Shown here in pieces: positions 11,669 through 22,400 of a stretch of 64,000 nt of DNA. The notes below the pieces were generated by a model. It was given only the letters and a program-made list of their open reading frames with translations. It ran no database searches and had not been told where the DNA came from. The stretch lies in NCBI GenBank assembly GCA_030847615.1, contig JAUMIR010000002.1, positions 115,948,309 through 116,012,308 on the forward strand, written 5' to 3'. Source of the stretch: Gambelia wislizenii (Eukaryota > Chordata > Lepidosauria > Squamata > Crotaphytidae). How positions within the stretch are numbered: position 1 is the first letter of the stretch; each line of letters starts with the position of its first letter. Made by a program: the position numbers and the translations under genes.

Positions 11669-11955
11669 CTACTTCTTGCTCCTGCCTGTTTGGCTATTCA
11701 AGTTTAAAGTGTATTTACCATCTAAAACGTTTTGCTTCTTGCTCTTGCCTTCAAGTTGAATTTGTTATAACCACTTGAAAAGCCTTTTATCATCATTATC
11801 GGATAGCAAGTAATTACTTCTTGTTCATGCCAGTTTAGCTATTCAAGTTGAAAGAGTATTTACCATCTAAAAAGCTGCTTCTTGCTTCTGCCTTCAAGTT
11901 GAATTTGTTATTACCACTTGAAAAGCCTTCTATCATCATTATCTGATAGTAAACA
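11669..11955. repeat. Tandem dimer of a 145-bp unit
   Basis: Two diverged head-to-tail copies (11669-11813 and 11814-11955) share CTATTCAAGTT, GTATTTACCATCTAAAA, GCCTTCAAGTTGAATTTGTT, ACCACTTGAAAAGCCTT and ATCATCATTATC. It lies between the Penelope endonuclease segment and the right inverted arm. Confidence 0.78.
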
Positions 11956-12009
11956 ATATAGTCAATACAGTCAACAGATAGTGAAAGTATTACATCACCG
12001 GACTTACTA

Positions 12010-13036
12010 AGTACCAGCAGGACTGTCTACAGTTAGTGAAACTGTTACCGGACTGTTATGTAATATCTAATTTACAGTTATCTTCGGGCAATTTGTATTT
12101 TCATAACATTATAATTGAGGCCCCATCTATGCGATTTTTAAAAAATCCATTTGGGGGGTAAAAAATCTGAAAAGGCAGCCATTTGTATGTGTACAATTCG
12201 CCTACATGAATTTTTACCCCCCCAACTCCGTATGACCCCCCCCAGCCCAGCGGGCTGGAGCAAGTGATCCAAGCAGTGGTTTTAAATCTCCCGCTGTTTT
12301 TTTTTTTTTTAATTTCAAAAGGTGCCTGTTATGTGGACAATCGGTTTTCCATATTTACAATATAAAATAAAAAGGAATAAATGTAAAAATCATGTACTTA
12401 CCGGACTCTCGTTTAGCTGGGAATCCAACATGGCGGCTGCTCCCAATTCACCTCTTTGCTAGCCCCACCACCTGTGCTTGGCTAGCCAATCAGATTACAC
12501 TGCCTATTCATATGTGTGCGAATGGGGTGTACAGACCATCGACAATACAAATGGCTGTACAGATTTTAGCTCGAGATTCGCTAATCCTCCCGAATGCCGA
12601 ATCCACGTAGTTTATGGGGGATTCACTAGCCCCTGTTCCAAATGACATGTATGCATCTGAATGTCTGTGTGTACCAATGATCGATCTTCCGAACACCATA
12701 TGTATTTTTTTTCTCATGTAGACAGGCCCTGAGATTCATTTTTTCAAGAAAAGCTATTATTACCTATATGAAATGTCTGCATTACTACATTCTTGTCATG
12801 AACAATATGTTGGTTACATATTAATGAAATCCTTACTATTATAATGAGTATTTAGAAAAGTGACTGCGTATCACTTATACTGTTACAGTCTAATTGCACT
12901 ATATGGATGTCATTATATGATGTTTCTTTGTTATGTGTGATCACTGGTGATTCACAACACAATAAAAATACACACATATATTGGTTAGATCTATCATCTT
13001 TACTATATCTTCAGAAAATTAGTATAATAATTTGTC
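12010..13036. repeat. Right inverted arm of the Penelope-like element, split by a Harbinger-like insertion
   Basis: 12010-12118 and 12733-13036 together are the inverted copy of 10381-10793. The 611-bp piece between them is a separate element with its own terminal repeats and a TGA duplication. Similar open frames (MSLYDVS...TGDSQ...NTHIYWLDL) arise in both arms simply because the arms are copies. Confidence 0.75.
12119..12729. mobile_element. Harbinger-like non-autonomous element, GGCCCCATCTA type
   Basis: It starts GGCCCCATCTATGCG and ends CATGTAGACAGGCCC, with TGA on both sides (12116-12118 and 12730-12732). It interrupts the right Penelope arm, so it is younger than that element. It is related by its ends to elements at 38346, 40680, 41914 and 45802. 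Confidence 0.7.
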
Positions 13037-13533
13037 TAAAAGTAGCATATTCCCTTGCTCAATATCCACTATTTCCTTCTCAAAATGGGACCAAAGCAAA
13101 ACTGAAAATCAGTAGATTAATCCCTAGAAAAGGTAGGATGAACTCACAGCAATAAAATCCTTTCCTTCTGAAAACAGGAGAACAGGATCCTGTTATTTGA
13201 AAAGACTTGACATGAGCAATTTGGCTTGGATTTATCAGTCCATAGATTCTTTTAACTTTCAAAGAATGATTTGCTCCTCTAAATTTCATCCCTTCTCCAA
13301 GTGAAAATCCTAGATGTCATAATCTAAAAAACTGAGCTTTTAGATTATTCATCACCGCAGTCCTGGCATTGTGGGATGACACAACTCCAATTCTGTTTAA
13401 TGTTTGAAACATGGAGAAGACATCAGAAAGTCCCTTTGCTCTACGTATGATAGTTTAATAGATAAAGCAATATACAGTATCTTCTAACTGGACCTGCTTC
13501 TAGAATGCAAAGATATAACTATGTTAGTCTGGA

Positions 13534-13720
13534 TCAGTATGCAGATGGATCTTTTAGCACTTTTGAGACTGTCTGTTTAATGATCAGCTCTAGAATCTTT
13601 CCTGGTACTGATGTCAGGCTGACTGGGTGGTAATTATTCGGGTTGTCTTTCCCACCCTTTTTGTAGATGGGGACAAGTCTTGCCTTGTTGATTTGCTTCT
13701 TTGTTGTTTTTACAACATAT
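13534..13720 (-). mobile_element. CR1 reverse-transcriptase N-terminal fragment
   Basis: Minus-strand translation gives LVPIYKKGGKDNPNNYHPVS, LTSVPGKILELIIKQTV, the first conserved block of CR1-group reverse transcriptases. It joins directly to Penelope-like sequence on its upstream side (minus orientation). Confidence 0.75.
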
Positions 13721-14110
13721 GGTGTGTACTGTAGCTTGAGGAATGCTTGTTGTAATTCCATGAGCTGGCATCCCTGTCTTGTGCATCTGAGCAAATGTGA
13801 TTGTATCGGAGGGCTTGGTTGGTAGTATATTCAGGGGGAAACTGGAGGCATGCAAGTATGTATAGCAGTCAGTGGATTGGCATTATAGTGTGGTGTTTAG
13901 ATGTCTGTTGTGCCATTGTACAATGGTGTCCAGAAAGTGAACTTGTTCTGTTGATAGTTCCAGGCTGAGATTCACTTCATGAATATGAAATTCAATTATG
14001 AAATAAAGTTTACAAATTAACACCATTGCAAAATATTCATACAATGTACTGTATATAATCCAACCTCTAAAGTTAATGTCTAATTCAACCAAGTAAATCA
14101 TTCCATATAT
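13721..14110 (-). pseudogene. Penelope-like reverse-transcriptase fragment (finger/thumb part)
   Basis: The minus-strand translation contains LSLELSTEQVHFLDT, HLNTTLY then CKPTDCYTYLHASSFPLNI, the conserved block that follows the catalytic YIDD region in Penelope proteins. Further on comes QMHKT...LQQAFLKLQY...VVKTTKKQINKA. Frame changes break it. It runs opposite to the endonuclease segment at 10839. Confidence 0.72.
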
Positions 14111-14119
14111 GAGCATGAG

Positions 14120-14520
14120 TGATCGGGGCTTGTCTTCTTGGGCCTGTTAATTGATTAGCATAGCAAATAAAAGTGAACCAAGTTTCTGTAAAGTTATCTC
14201 TGTCCATGTCTTTATTCAGTTCCTTGACTCTTTGTGTTAACTTTTCTGATAAAGTTAAGTCCCATCTTCTTACATAACATGAGGTGATGTTTAATGCATT
14301 TCCTGATTTCTACTGCCATGCAATTAACTGTTTAGTGGCTAAAAGTAAAAATGTGATTAGGTCCTTATGTGATAACTGAACTTTAGAACCAGCGAAAATG
14401 TTCAATAGTGCTTAAGTCTGGAACAAATTGAACCAGTTGGCTGGTAATTATATATTTCTTGAAAGATTTCTCTCCAGAATTTTGGGACAACTGTACAGTC
14501 CCACCACGTATGTATGTGGC
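14120..14520 (-). mobile_element. L1 ORF2 C-terminal fragment, degraded
   Basis: Minus-strand translation shows HTWWDCTVVPKFWREI, the WWDC motif at the end of L1 ORF2 (compare MWWNCPLAKTFWGKI at 31870). It is followed by stop-ridden sequence. It lies between two Penelope pieces. Confidence 0.6.
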
Positions 14521-14559
14521 TTCCTGGTGAGTCACACCCCCTTTCTAGGCTGAGATTTA

Positions 14560-14765
14560 TGGTGAGGTGTTTGCCATACCATTAACCTGTGTGTGAGAAC
14601 AAAATTACAAATCTTGGTGGCTAGGGTCCCATCTGGAATGATGTTCCTGACAGCTTGTAGTCCATCCTTGTGTGGGATGTTGGTATATAGGGATTCTACA
14701 CCCATGATTTTCTTTATGTAGTTTTCAATGGTGTATGTGTGTGTGTATGTAGTCATTACCATCTC
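14560..14765 (-). pseudogene. Penelope-like reverse-transcriptase fragment (N-terminal RT block)
   Basis: Minus-strand translation VESLYTNIPHKDGLQAVRNI followed by LATKICNFVLTH is the Penelope RT motif before the catalytic core. It is probably part of the same degraded element as 13721-14110, with an L1 piece between them. Confidence 0.75.
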
Positions 14766-14770
14766 TAATG

Positions 14771-15300
14771 TCTATTTCCTGAGCTACATCCTGGAATCAT
14801 TGACTCCAGTCTTGAACCCCAAGTGTTAATTCTTTGTACTCTTCCCTGTTCTCCACCAAATTGTAACAGGAGCACACACGCTTGCAAATCATTTAGGAAA
14901 CAAAAATATACGCAGAACACATGCCACAATCCCCTGGGACAACAAGAACACTGTATTAGTGGTTGATAAATGACAAAAGCATCTTGACTATTTCAGAAGC
15001 CTAAAATCCTTCACTTAACCACAGTTATTCTATAATAGTTGAACCAAACAATTCAGTTCAAATTGGTTGGCTCTAAATAATTACTTCTTGAAAAGTGAGC
15101 TAAAATCACCTTTTAATAATGCTGTGATCACAAGTCAGAGAATAAAATGAAAATAATTAAATTAATGAGTTTGTCTCCAATGGACTGTCAACTGAAGAAT
15201 AACATATGTAAGTATTGAAATACTAGTAATATTGGGACAGAAAAAGTAACAGACCTGTATTTCAACATCAATTTGCCTTAAGAGTGAATTATTATTTTCA
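14771..15300. other. Unassigned AT-rich DNA
   Basis: No recognisable coding, RNA or repeat boundary features. Confidence 0.45.
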
Positions 15301-15347
15301 TAGAATTGTAGAGTTGGAAGAGACCACGAGGGCCATCCAGTCCAATT
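15301..15347 (-). mobile_element. CR1 3' UTR stub
   Basis: TAGAATTGTAGAGTTGGAAG followed by AGACCACGAGGGCCATCCAG is the reverse complement of the CR1 3' end. Only about 50 bp remain. Confidence 0.7.
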
Positions 15348-15399
15348 TTCTTATGCAAGATGTGCTTCAGCAGATTTCAGGGCCTGGAAAAGTTCACTT

Positions 15400-15710
15400 G
15401 TTGCACTATGGGGTTTACCACACTCCAAAGAAAAGTGGCAGGGGATCAGGAATGTTCCATCTTCCGTGCTGCCTTACCACATGACATCATCGTTCTTTCA
15501 TTCCAGTCCCATGGGTGACCAAGGTAAAACAGTGTCTTTCAGCTAACCAGAAAAAAACCATTAAAAAAAAATATGCAGTTTTACCTCAGTCCCCCATGGG
15601 ACCAGAATGAAAGAACACTGGAAGAACGACGGTGTCATGCAATAAGGCAGCACGGAAGACAGAACGTTATTGGTGCATTGTTGTTTTTCTTTGGAGTGCA
15701 TTAAGGCTCT
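15400..15710. repeat. Long hairpin (foldback element), about 130-bp arms
   Basis: The left arm (about 15400-15535) contains TCTTCCGTGCTGCCTTACCA, CATTCCAGTCCCATGGG and GGTAAAAC. The right arm (about 15575-15705) contains GTTTTACC, CCCATGGGACCAGAATG and AAGGCAGCACGGAAGA. A spacer of about 40 bp with poly-A separates them. The outer ends also pair (ACTCCAAAGAAAA against TTTCTTTGGAGT). No coding capacity. Confidence 0.82.
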
Positions 15711-16585
15711 ATGATTCCCAAAGGGTCTCAACAAGCAAGGCTGGGGGATTCAGGGAACTGAAATCCAAAATTTTCAATCTTTGCAGCTGATATAAAAGAA
15801 TATAAAGTGAAAATATAGAAACATATTAATGAAGTCCATCCAACCAGAAACAAGGCCCCTTCATTGGGTGTGGCATTTTTTCATTGTGGCAAGAAGTAAG
15901 ATAATCTAGTGCTGCCCTGACTTTGCCATGGATGGATTGACCTTTGAAAAATGTTGCGTAATTCTTGCAGATGTTAGGATGGATGGGGATGTTGTCCTAG
16001 GGCAGAGCAGCAACACAAAAAGGAGTGTTTTCCTAGTATTACACAATGGTATTATAATACTAAAGCTGAATATATATGATTAAAAGTCTTAAATCTGAAC
16101 AAACACAGTTATTTACACCAACTGTTGTAACCTAAACTTCTGAATCTCCATAAATTTCAGAGCTAAAAAGCAAAGGTATTTGAAAAGTAATTTTTTTATT
16201 ATTGTGCAGGAAAGAAATAAAAACCAGCAGGCTTTTGCAAAATTACCACAGCACCTATGTTTTGTTTTGTCTTGTTTTTAAGTCATGTATTTTTAATTGT
16301 AGAATAAATGTTCTGTTTTGTGGTTGTTTGGCTGTTTAGTAAGTTTTCTGTTTCTCAATTAATGGCCATTTTAAAAAGATATAATTTTTTAGAAGTGTTC
16401 CAATAATTTAATTTTTTAAACATTCCAAGTATGATTGTGATGAAAATAATAAAAATAGAAGCCCTCACTCTTAGTTAGACATTCCCCATTCCTTCTGCAC
16501 TCATAGTCCAGAATTCTCCATGACTGGAAAATGAGAGGACCATGTAGGCAATAGGTGGCCTTTTGTCCCTCATACCCTTGTCTTG
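15711..16585. other. Unassigned AT-rich DNA
   Basis: No supported feature. Short poly-T and AT runs only. Confidence 0.45.
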
Positions 16586-17035
16586 GGATGTTATCAGACA
16601 AAGCAAACAAGGTGTCATAAGGATGACTAATGATCGTGAAAAGGTGTGGGTACCACACAATGTCATCCTTTCGCTATCATGTTTTGTGAAAAACCCGTAC
16701 TTCTTTATTGCTGGCTCAAGCCATCAATTGATCCCCATGGCACTTGTGTGCCAACATTGCCGGCATTTGAAATTTCATGCTATTGTACTCACGTGAATGC
16801 AGCATGAATGGCCGGTCTAGCGAGAACACTTCAGGGTGAGATTGTGACATCCAGGTAGGTGACGCACTTTTTATGACCCTCCCCAGTTTACTTCGGACTT
16901 TTTTAGTGTGTTTAGGTGCTTTTTAAAACTTTTTCTCTATTAATTTTGTTCTTATTTTTGAATTGTCTCTGCTATGTATTCTCATGAGAATACATGTGAT
17001 TTCAAACAAAGAAGTGAATGGTTACGTGCCCTTTT
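16586..17035 (+). mobile_element. Harbinger-like TTATCAGAC family, left part
   Basis: It starts GGATGTTATCAGACAAAG and follows the complete copy at 1425 in order: GGTGTCATAA, CAAGCCATCAATTGATCCCC, ACATCCAGGTAGGTGA, TTTTTATGACCCTC and GTGATTTCAAAC. It stops where a minus-strand CR1 tail begins at about 17036; a matching right end was not found beyond the CR1. Confidence 0.65.
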
Positions 17036-17565
17036 CATAGAATCATAGAAATGTAGAGTTGGAAGAGACCACAAGGGCCATCCAGTCCAACCCCCTGCCA
17101 TGCAGGAAATCATGATCAAAGCATCCATGACAGATGGCCAACCAGCCTCTGTTTAAAGACCTCCAAGGAAGGAGACCCCACCACGCTCCGAGGGAGTGTG
17201 TTCCACTGCCGAACAGCTCTTACTGTCAAAAAGTTCCTCCTAATGTTGAGGTGGAATCTCTGTTCCTGGAGCTTGCACCCATTGCTCCGTGTTCCAGTCT
17301 CTGGAGCAGCAGAAAACAAGCCTGCTCCATCCTCAACATGACACCCCTTCAAATACTTAAACAGGGCTATCATTATCACCCCTTAACCGTCTTTTTTTCA
17401 GGCTAAACATACCCAGTTCCCTAAGTCTCTCCTCATAAGGCATGGTTTCCAGACATTTCACCATTATAGTCACCCTTCTCTGGACAGGCTCAAATTTGTC
17501 AATATCCTTTTTTAATTGTGGTGCCCAGAACTGGACACAGTATTCTAGGTGAGGCTTGCTAGCAT
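17036..17565 (-). mobile_element. CR1 3' fragment
   Basis: Minus-strand frames contain [40 protein letters not shown] and the same C-terminus as the copy at 1-413. The CR1 3' end (CATAGAATCATAGAAATGTAG) lies at its left. Several frame breaks make it inactive. Confidence 0.9.
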
Positions 17566-18124
17566 TGCTTCTGCTAATTTTGGACCTTCTGCTGGGCAAT
17601 GAATATCACTCTTGTGACATAAATATATTTTGAGTGCTGGAAAACTTTCCAAATGTGATGCCACCCAGAGAGGAAAACTGCTCTGCCACATCCTGCTGCA
17701 AAGAGACATTAGAAAAGGAGAACAAAAAGGAAATCTTGATTGGCACACTTTCCTGGGTATCTTCCTCTATTGTTCTAATAACCTGGGCTCCTCTCAGATG
17801 AAGTGTTTATATTAAATGATGCACAGATCATAACATCATTCAGTAATACACAAGGCATGGAAGCACCATGTTTGTACCTGTTCTTCCTGTTTCCTCTGCC
17901 CCTTTTGCAGCCTCCTTGTTTATATCTGAGCTTCTTTTCTTGCAGAGACCAAACACAAAAATCTATTTTCAGTCAGAGCCATCTGTATCTAAGCTCAATG
18001 CAGCACTGTTTTAACATGAACTTCAGTCTTTCTAACCCCAATGGCCATTTTAGTTTATAGAAACAGAACCATGTGTCTGCAATCTTGTGCATGCTTTCTT
18101 GGAAGCAGTTCCATGGACAGTGCT

Positions 18125-18300
18125 GGCGGGTGGCTTCCACATCAATGGGATGGTGAATCCAACTCTGAGTTTTAGTCTGCATTTTAAAGGCACTATCTAT
18201 GGTGGGAACCTATCTGGAAGGAAGGAAGGCCTTCTTTAAGTTAGGACTAAAGCCAGAGTGGATTCACCATCCCACTGGCATGGCGGCCACCAGCTGTTAG
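18125..18300. repeat. Palindromic MITE-like repeat, family 1, second copy
   Basis: The inverted arms GGGATGGTGAATCCAACTCT and the complement of AGAGTGGATTCACCATCCCA match the hairpin at 3515-3735. It lies directly left of another palindromic element. Confidence 0.6.
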
Positions 18301-18321
18301 AGCCCATTGCATTCATAGAAC

Positions 18322-18530
18322 TTTATCACACTACACTGTTTTAGGACTATTATTTCACTTTAACTGTTGTGGCTGCCTCCTGTGGAATTCTGGGCTTTGT
18401 AGTTTAGGGAGGCCTAAGAGCTGTGTGGCTGAGAATTCTAAATGCCCCTCCCTAAACTGCAGGTCCTAGGATTCCACAGGAGGCAGTCAAAGCTGTTAAA
18501 GTGGAAAAATAGCACTATAACATTGTAATG
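18322..18530. repeat. Palindromic hAT-like MITE, 'ACTTTAACTG' core
   Basis: Arms TCACTTTAACTGTTGTGGCT, CTCCTGTGGAATTCTGGGCT and their inverted partners (ATTCCACAGGAGGCAGTCAA, GTTAAAGTGG) fold on each other. It belongs to the same core family as 3843, 29283 and 43992. Confidence 0.65.
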
Positions 18531-18761
18531 TGAGGACTTTATCAGACCAACCTCTGTAAAAGTTCTTTTGCCAGCATATTTTGAATCGTTTATATGCAGG
18601 CAAAAAAACCCAACAGCAGACCTACCTTTAGCTAAGTGAAGAGGCATCCCCGGCAGTAATGGAGCACGAATGGAGCTCCGTTTACTTCTGGGGTTGAGAT
18701 CTTGCTGATTCTCATGAAAATTGAGCATGGCAAAATTAGCAGTTAAAGAAAGACAAAGACA

Positions 18762-18766
18762 TAAAC
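18762..18766. repeat. Target-site duplication of the copia element (TAAAC)
   Basis: TAAAC here and at 24324-24328 flank the two LTRs exactly. A 5-bp duplication is usual for Ty1/copia integrases. Confidence 0.85.
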
Positions 18767-19440
18767 TGTCAGGGATGATGGGAGTTGTAGCTCTTCACCT
18801 CTGGCTCAAACTCACCACCTTGTTATGTAGCAGAGCCGACCAGCTTAGATCAGTGGTTAATGCTTTCCTCCAAAGCAGCAGAGTTTCAGAGAATAGGCTG
18901 AAGATCCTGACAAACTCTCCAAGCCTTCTCACTCTTCTCCAGGTGTCTCCAAAACATCTCCAGGATTCACTCAGGCAACTCAGTAGTTTTATATAAAACC
19001 TACTTTATTCTTCTATATAAATATACTATATGGCAACAAACCACAATCTCTACACACTACTCCACAATATCTCCAAACTACTCCACCTCTACTCAACAAC
19101 AATACATTGGCAAACATTGCAATTTTATAGCCATTGTTTATCATCACCCACTAGTTAGTTTCCACCCAGTGGGTGTGTACTTCCATTCTGATTGGTCCAC
19201 GTAGTTCCACCCATACTTAAGACCAACCCATGTATTTCAACATTTCACCTTATACACTTAATGATTCTCAGGTGTTTCCATTCTGCATTTAGTACCTCTG
19301 TCCTTGGCTCTCAGGACTTCTAGATTACATTAGCAGTTTCACCTGTGTAGCTTCATAATTGCTCTTGCTTAGTCATTGTGACTTTCACATACATATTTTA
19401 TTTCTTTCACTGTATGTCCCATGTTGCATTTTCCTTAACA
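18767..19440 (-). repeat. Copia 3' LTR (674 bp)
   Basis: In the element's orientation the LTR starts TGTTAAGG and ends CCCTGACA (TG...CA). The purine-rich stretch CGGAGGGGAT, next to it at 19441-19450 when read on the minus strand, is a good polypurine tract. It differs from the other LTR by about six substitutions and one 1-bp indel by eye. Confidence 0.93.
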
Positions 19441-19450
19441 ATCCCCTCCG
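19441..19450 (-). promoter_or_regulatory. Polypurine tract of the copia element
   Basis: Read on the minus strand this is CGGAGGGGAT, directly before the 3' LTR. It is the expected primer site for plus-strand DNA synthesis. Confidence 0.75.
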
Positions 19451-19471
19451 AAATAAAATATTGTATGTGTC

Positions 19472-22400
19472 TTACAATGTCATTCCAACCATTTGTGTCA
19501 GCCTTTCATGTTTTTCTACTGTCAATGCTTTTGTGAACAAATCTGCTATGTTGTGTTGTGTTTCTATATATCTCAATTCTATTTCACCCTTCTGAACCAT
19601 GTCTCGCACATTTTGATATCTTACACCAACATATTTTGTTCTGTTCTTCAAACTTTCAGTTTCAGCCATTGCTATGCATGACTGTGAATCTTCCAGAATT
19701 TCCACTGGTATCTTGTAACTTTCATTTAAATCATTTAGCAATTGCTTAATCCACTGTACCTCATTTACTATCTCATTCAAAGCAGCGAATTCTGCTTCCG
19801 TTGTGCTTAACGCTACATTAGTTTGTTTTCTACTTCTCCAAACTATTGGACTTTCACTATATTTAATTATCATTCCTGTAACTGACTTCTTGTCTCCTAA
19901 TTCTGATGCAAATGAACTGTCTACATAACAATCTAGATCTGAACTACTGTTTCTTATAATCAATTTCCTATCTAAGGTTCCTTTCAAATATCTCAATAAA
20001 TGTTTTACCGCTGTCCAGTCTTCAATTTTTGGATCATTAACCCTTCTAGACAATACATTTACAGCATAAGAAATGTCTGGTCTGGTGTGGCAAGATATGA
20101 ATTGTAAAGATCCTATTATACTTCTGAAGAGAATCTTGTCCTCAAACGCTCTAGTTGTTTCCTCAGACACAAAACCAGTTGTCATTGGAGCTCTTACTAT
20201 TTTTGCATTCTGTAATCCACACTTTTCAATCAGTCTTTCAATTTTATTTCTCTGACTTAACGATGTCCTTCTTTTGTCCATTCAACGCAAATACCTAAAT
20301 AAGACTTCAATACACCTAAGTCTTTCAAAACAAACTTCTCAGACAATTCTCTTTTTACTGACTCAATTTCCTGTTTTGACTTTGCTGCTACGCACAAATC
20401 ATCTACATAAATCACTAATACTATGTCTCCTTTTGTATAAACACAAGCATCTGCAATGCTCCTCTTGTAACCTAGCTTAACTAGCTCATCATTGATGCAC
20501 AGATTCCACGCTCTGGCACTTTGTTTTAAACCATACAATGCTTTCTTTAATTTATATACTTTCTGACTACCATTTTCTTCAAAACCTTGTGGCTGTTCCA
20601 TAAAAATTTCTTCATCCAAAACCGCATTCAAGTAAGCTGTCTCAAAATCAAAATGTTCTACAACTAAATTCCTTTTTACTGCTACAGCTAGAACCATTCT
20701 CAGACTTTCTGGCTTTGCAGTTGGAGAATATGTCTTATCATAGTTCTCATACTGCTGTTGTGCAAAACCCTTAGCCACTAACCTAGCTTTATATTTGATA
20801 CTTCCATCTGGCATTTCTTTCCTTTTGTATACCCATTTACAATCAATTACTTTCTTGTTTTGGGGTCTGTCAACAATTTCAAAAACATCTTTATTTACCA
20901 GGCAACCAAACTCATTATCCTTTGCATCAAACCATCTTTCCTGTTCTTCACTAGAATAACTTTCCAATTCTTCAAAACTTTCAGGCTCTTCTACTGCTAA
21001 ACAAGCTCTTGCCTTTGTCACAACAAACCTATCTGGAGGCTTTCTAAGTCTATGACTACGCCTGGGAATAAAATCTGCTGTTCTGTCTCTTTCATCCTTA
21101 CTTTCTCTACTAGGAGTTGTAGTTCTAGACTAAATCTCTTGTCTTCAGTCATTCGAGTAGTAGTAGGCCTAGATGCTATCTCATCATCGGAAGAACTACC
21201 ACTGCTGCTAGGTGATGCTTCCTGCTTAACTGAAACCCCTCCGTTTCCTGAGGTTGGTTCAGTTTGTGCTTCTGGCTCATTTGAACTCCCTAATCTCAAA
21301 AACACTTCTTTATTGGCATGCAGTTTGTCCCAACCAGCATGTCTCTCGAAATTTGCAGACCTAGAATACTGCACTTGTTTTCCATCCAAATGAAACTTGT
21401 AGCTATTTCCAGAATACCCCAAAAACCTAAGCCTTTTGCTTTTGGGTTCTCCTTTCCTCCTGAAACAAGCAGGTGTGTAAACATGAGCAAATTGTCCAAA
21501 AACCCTTAAGTACTTGTAATTTGGCATTCTCCCATACAATACCCTGTAGGGAATGTCTTCAATTTCTGAATGATACAATCTGTTACTGATATGTATTGCA
21601 GTCAAAGTTGCTTCTGCCCAAAAACTATCTTTCACCCCTGCATCTGCCATCATACAAGCAGTAATTCTTTTTATATCTTGTATTTTCTTCTCTGCTAACC
21701 CATCCTCACTAGGACAAGCAGGGTTTGTAGTTTCATGCCTTATTCCCACCTTTTGAAACCAGTTAAACAATTGATTATTTAAAAATTCTCCTCCTCTATC
21801 AGTAATAATGGTGCCTACTCTGCTATCAAATTGTCTTTCCACCATTCTTACCCATGCTTTTAAACTTTGCCCAGCGTCAGATTTGTTTTTCATTATTCTC
21901 ACAAATGCAAACCTTGTATACCTATCAACAATTACTAGGAAATACTTGCTTCCCCCTAAGGACAAGCAATTAGCTTGGGCGACATCTGCATGTACATACT
22001 GAAATGGTCTTTGAGCAATTCTTTTTGTTTTCTTAGCTACTGGAAAAGCTCTGACCTTTACCTGTTGACATACCGTACAATCTAAGTGGTTTTTGCATTC
22101 AGTAACTTTTAAATCTGGACACATACTGATTAAATTCTTTAAACATTTGAAGCTCGCATGGCCGAATTTTCTGTGAAGCTCGTGTATGCAGTCTTTGTGG
22201 ATTGGAATATTTTCTATGTTATTAGCTTCTTCAACCCTGTAGCTATCAATATTGTCCTCCAAATAATAAAGTTTGTCCTTTTTCAAACCTATGCCACACA
22301 ATTCCCCATTCAGTTTTATCTTACACATGTTCTTTTCAAAGATGACTGTGTAGTCTCTTTCTGTTAATCTGCTTACTGATAACAAATTATTTTCTAACTC

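Noticed and set aside
10252..13155. Two similar frames MSLYDVS... as a duplicated gene
   Set aside because: They lie in the inverted arms of the Penelope-like element, so the similarity is that of the arms, not of a gene family.
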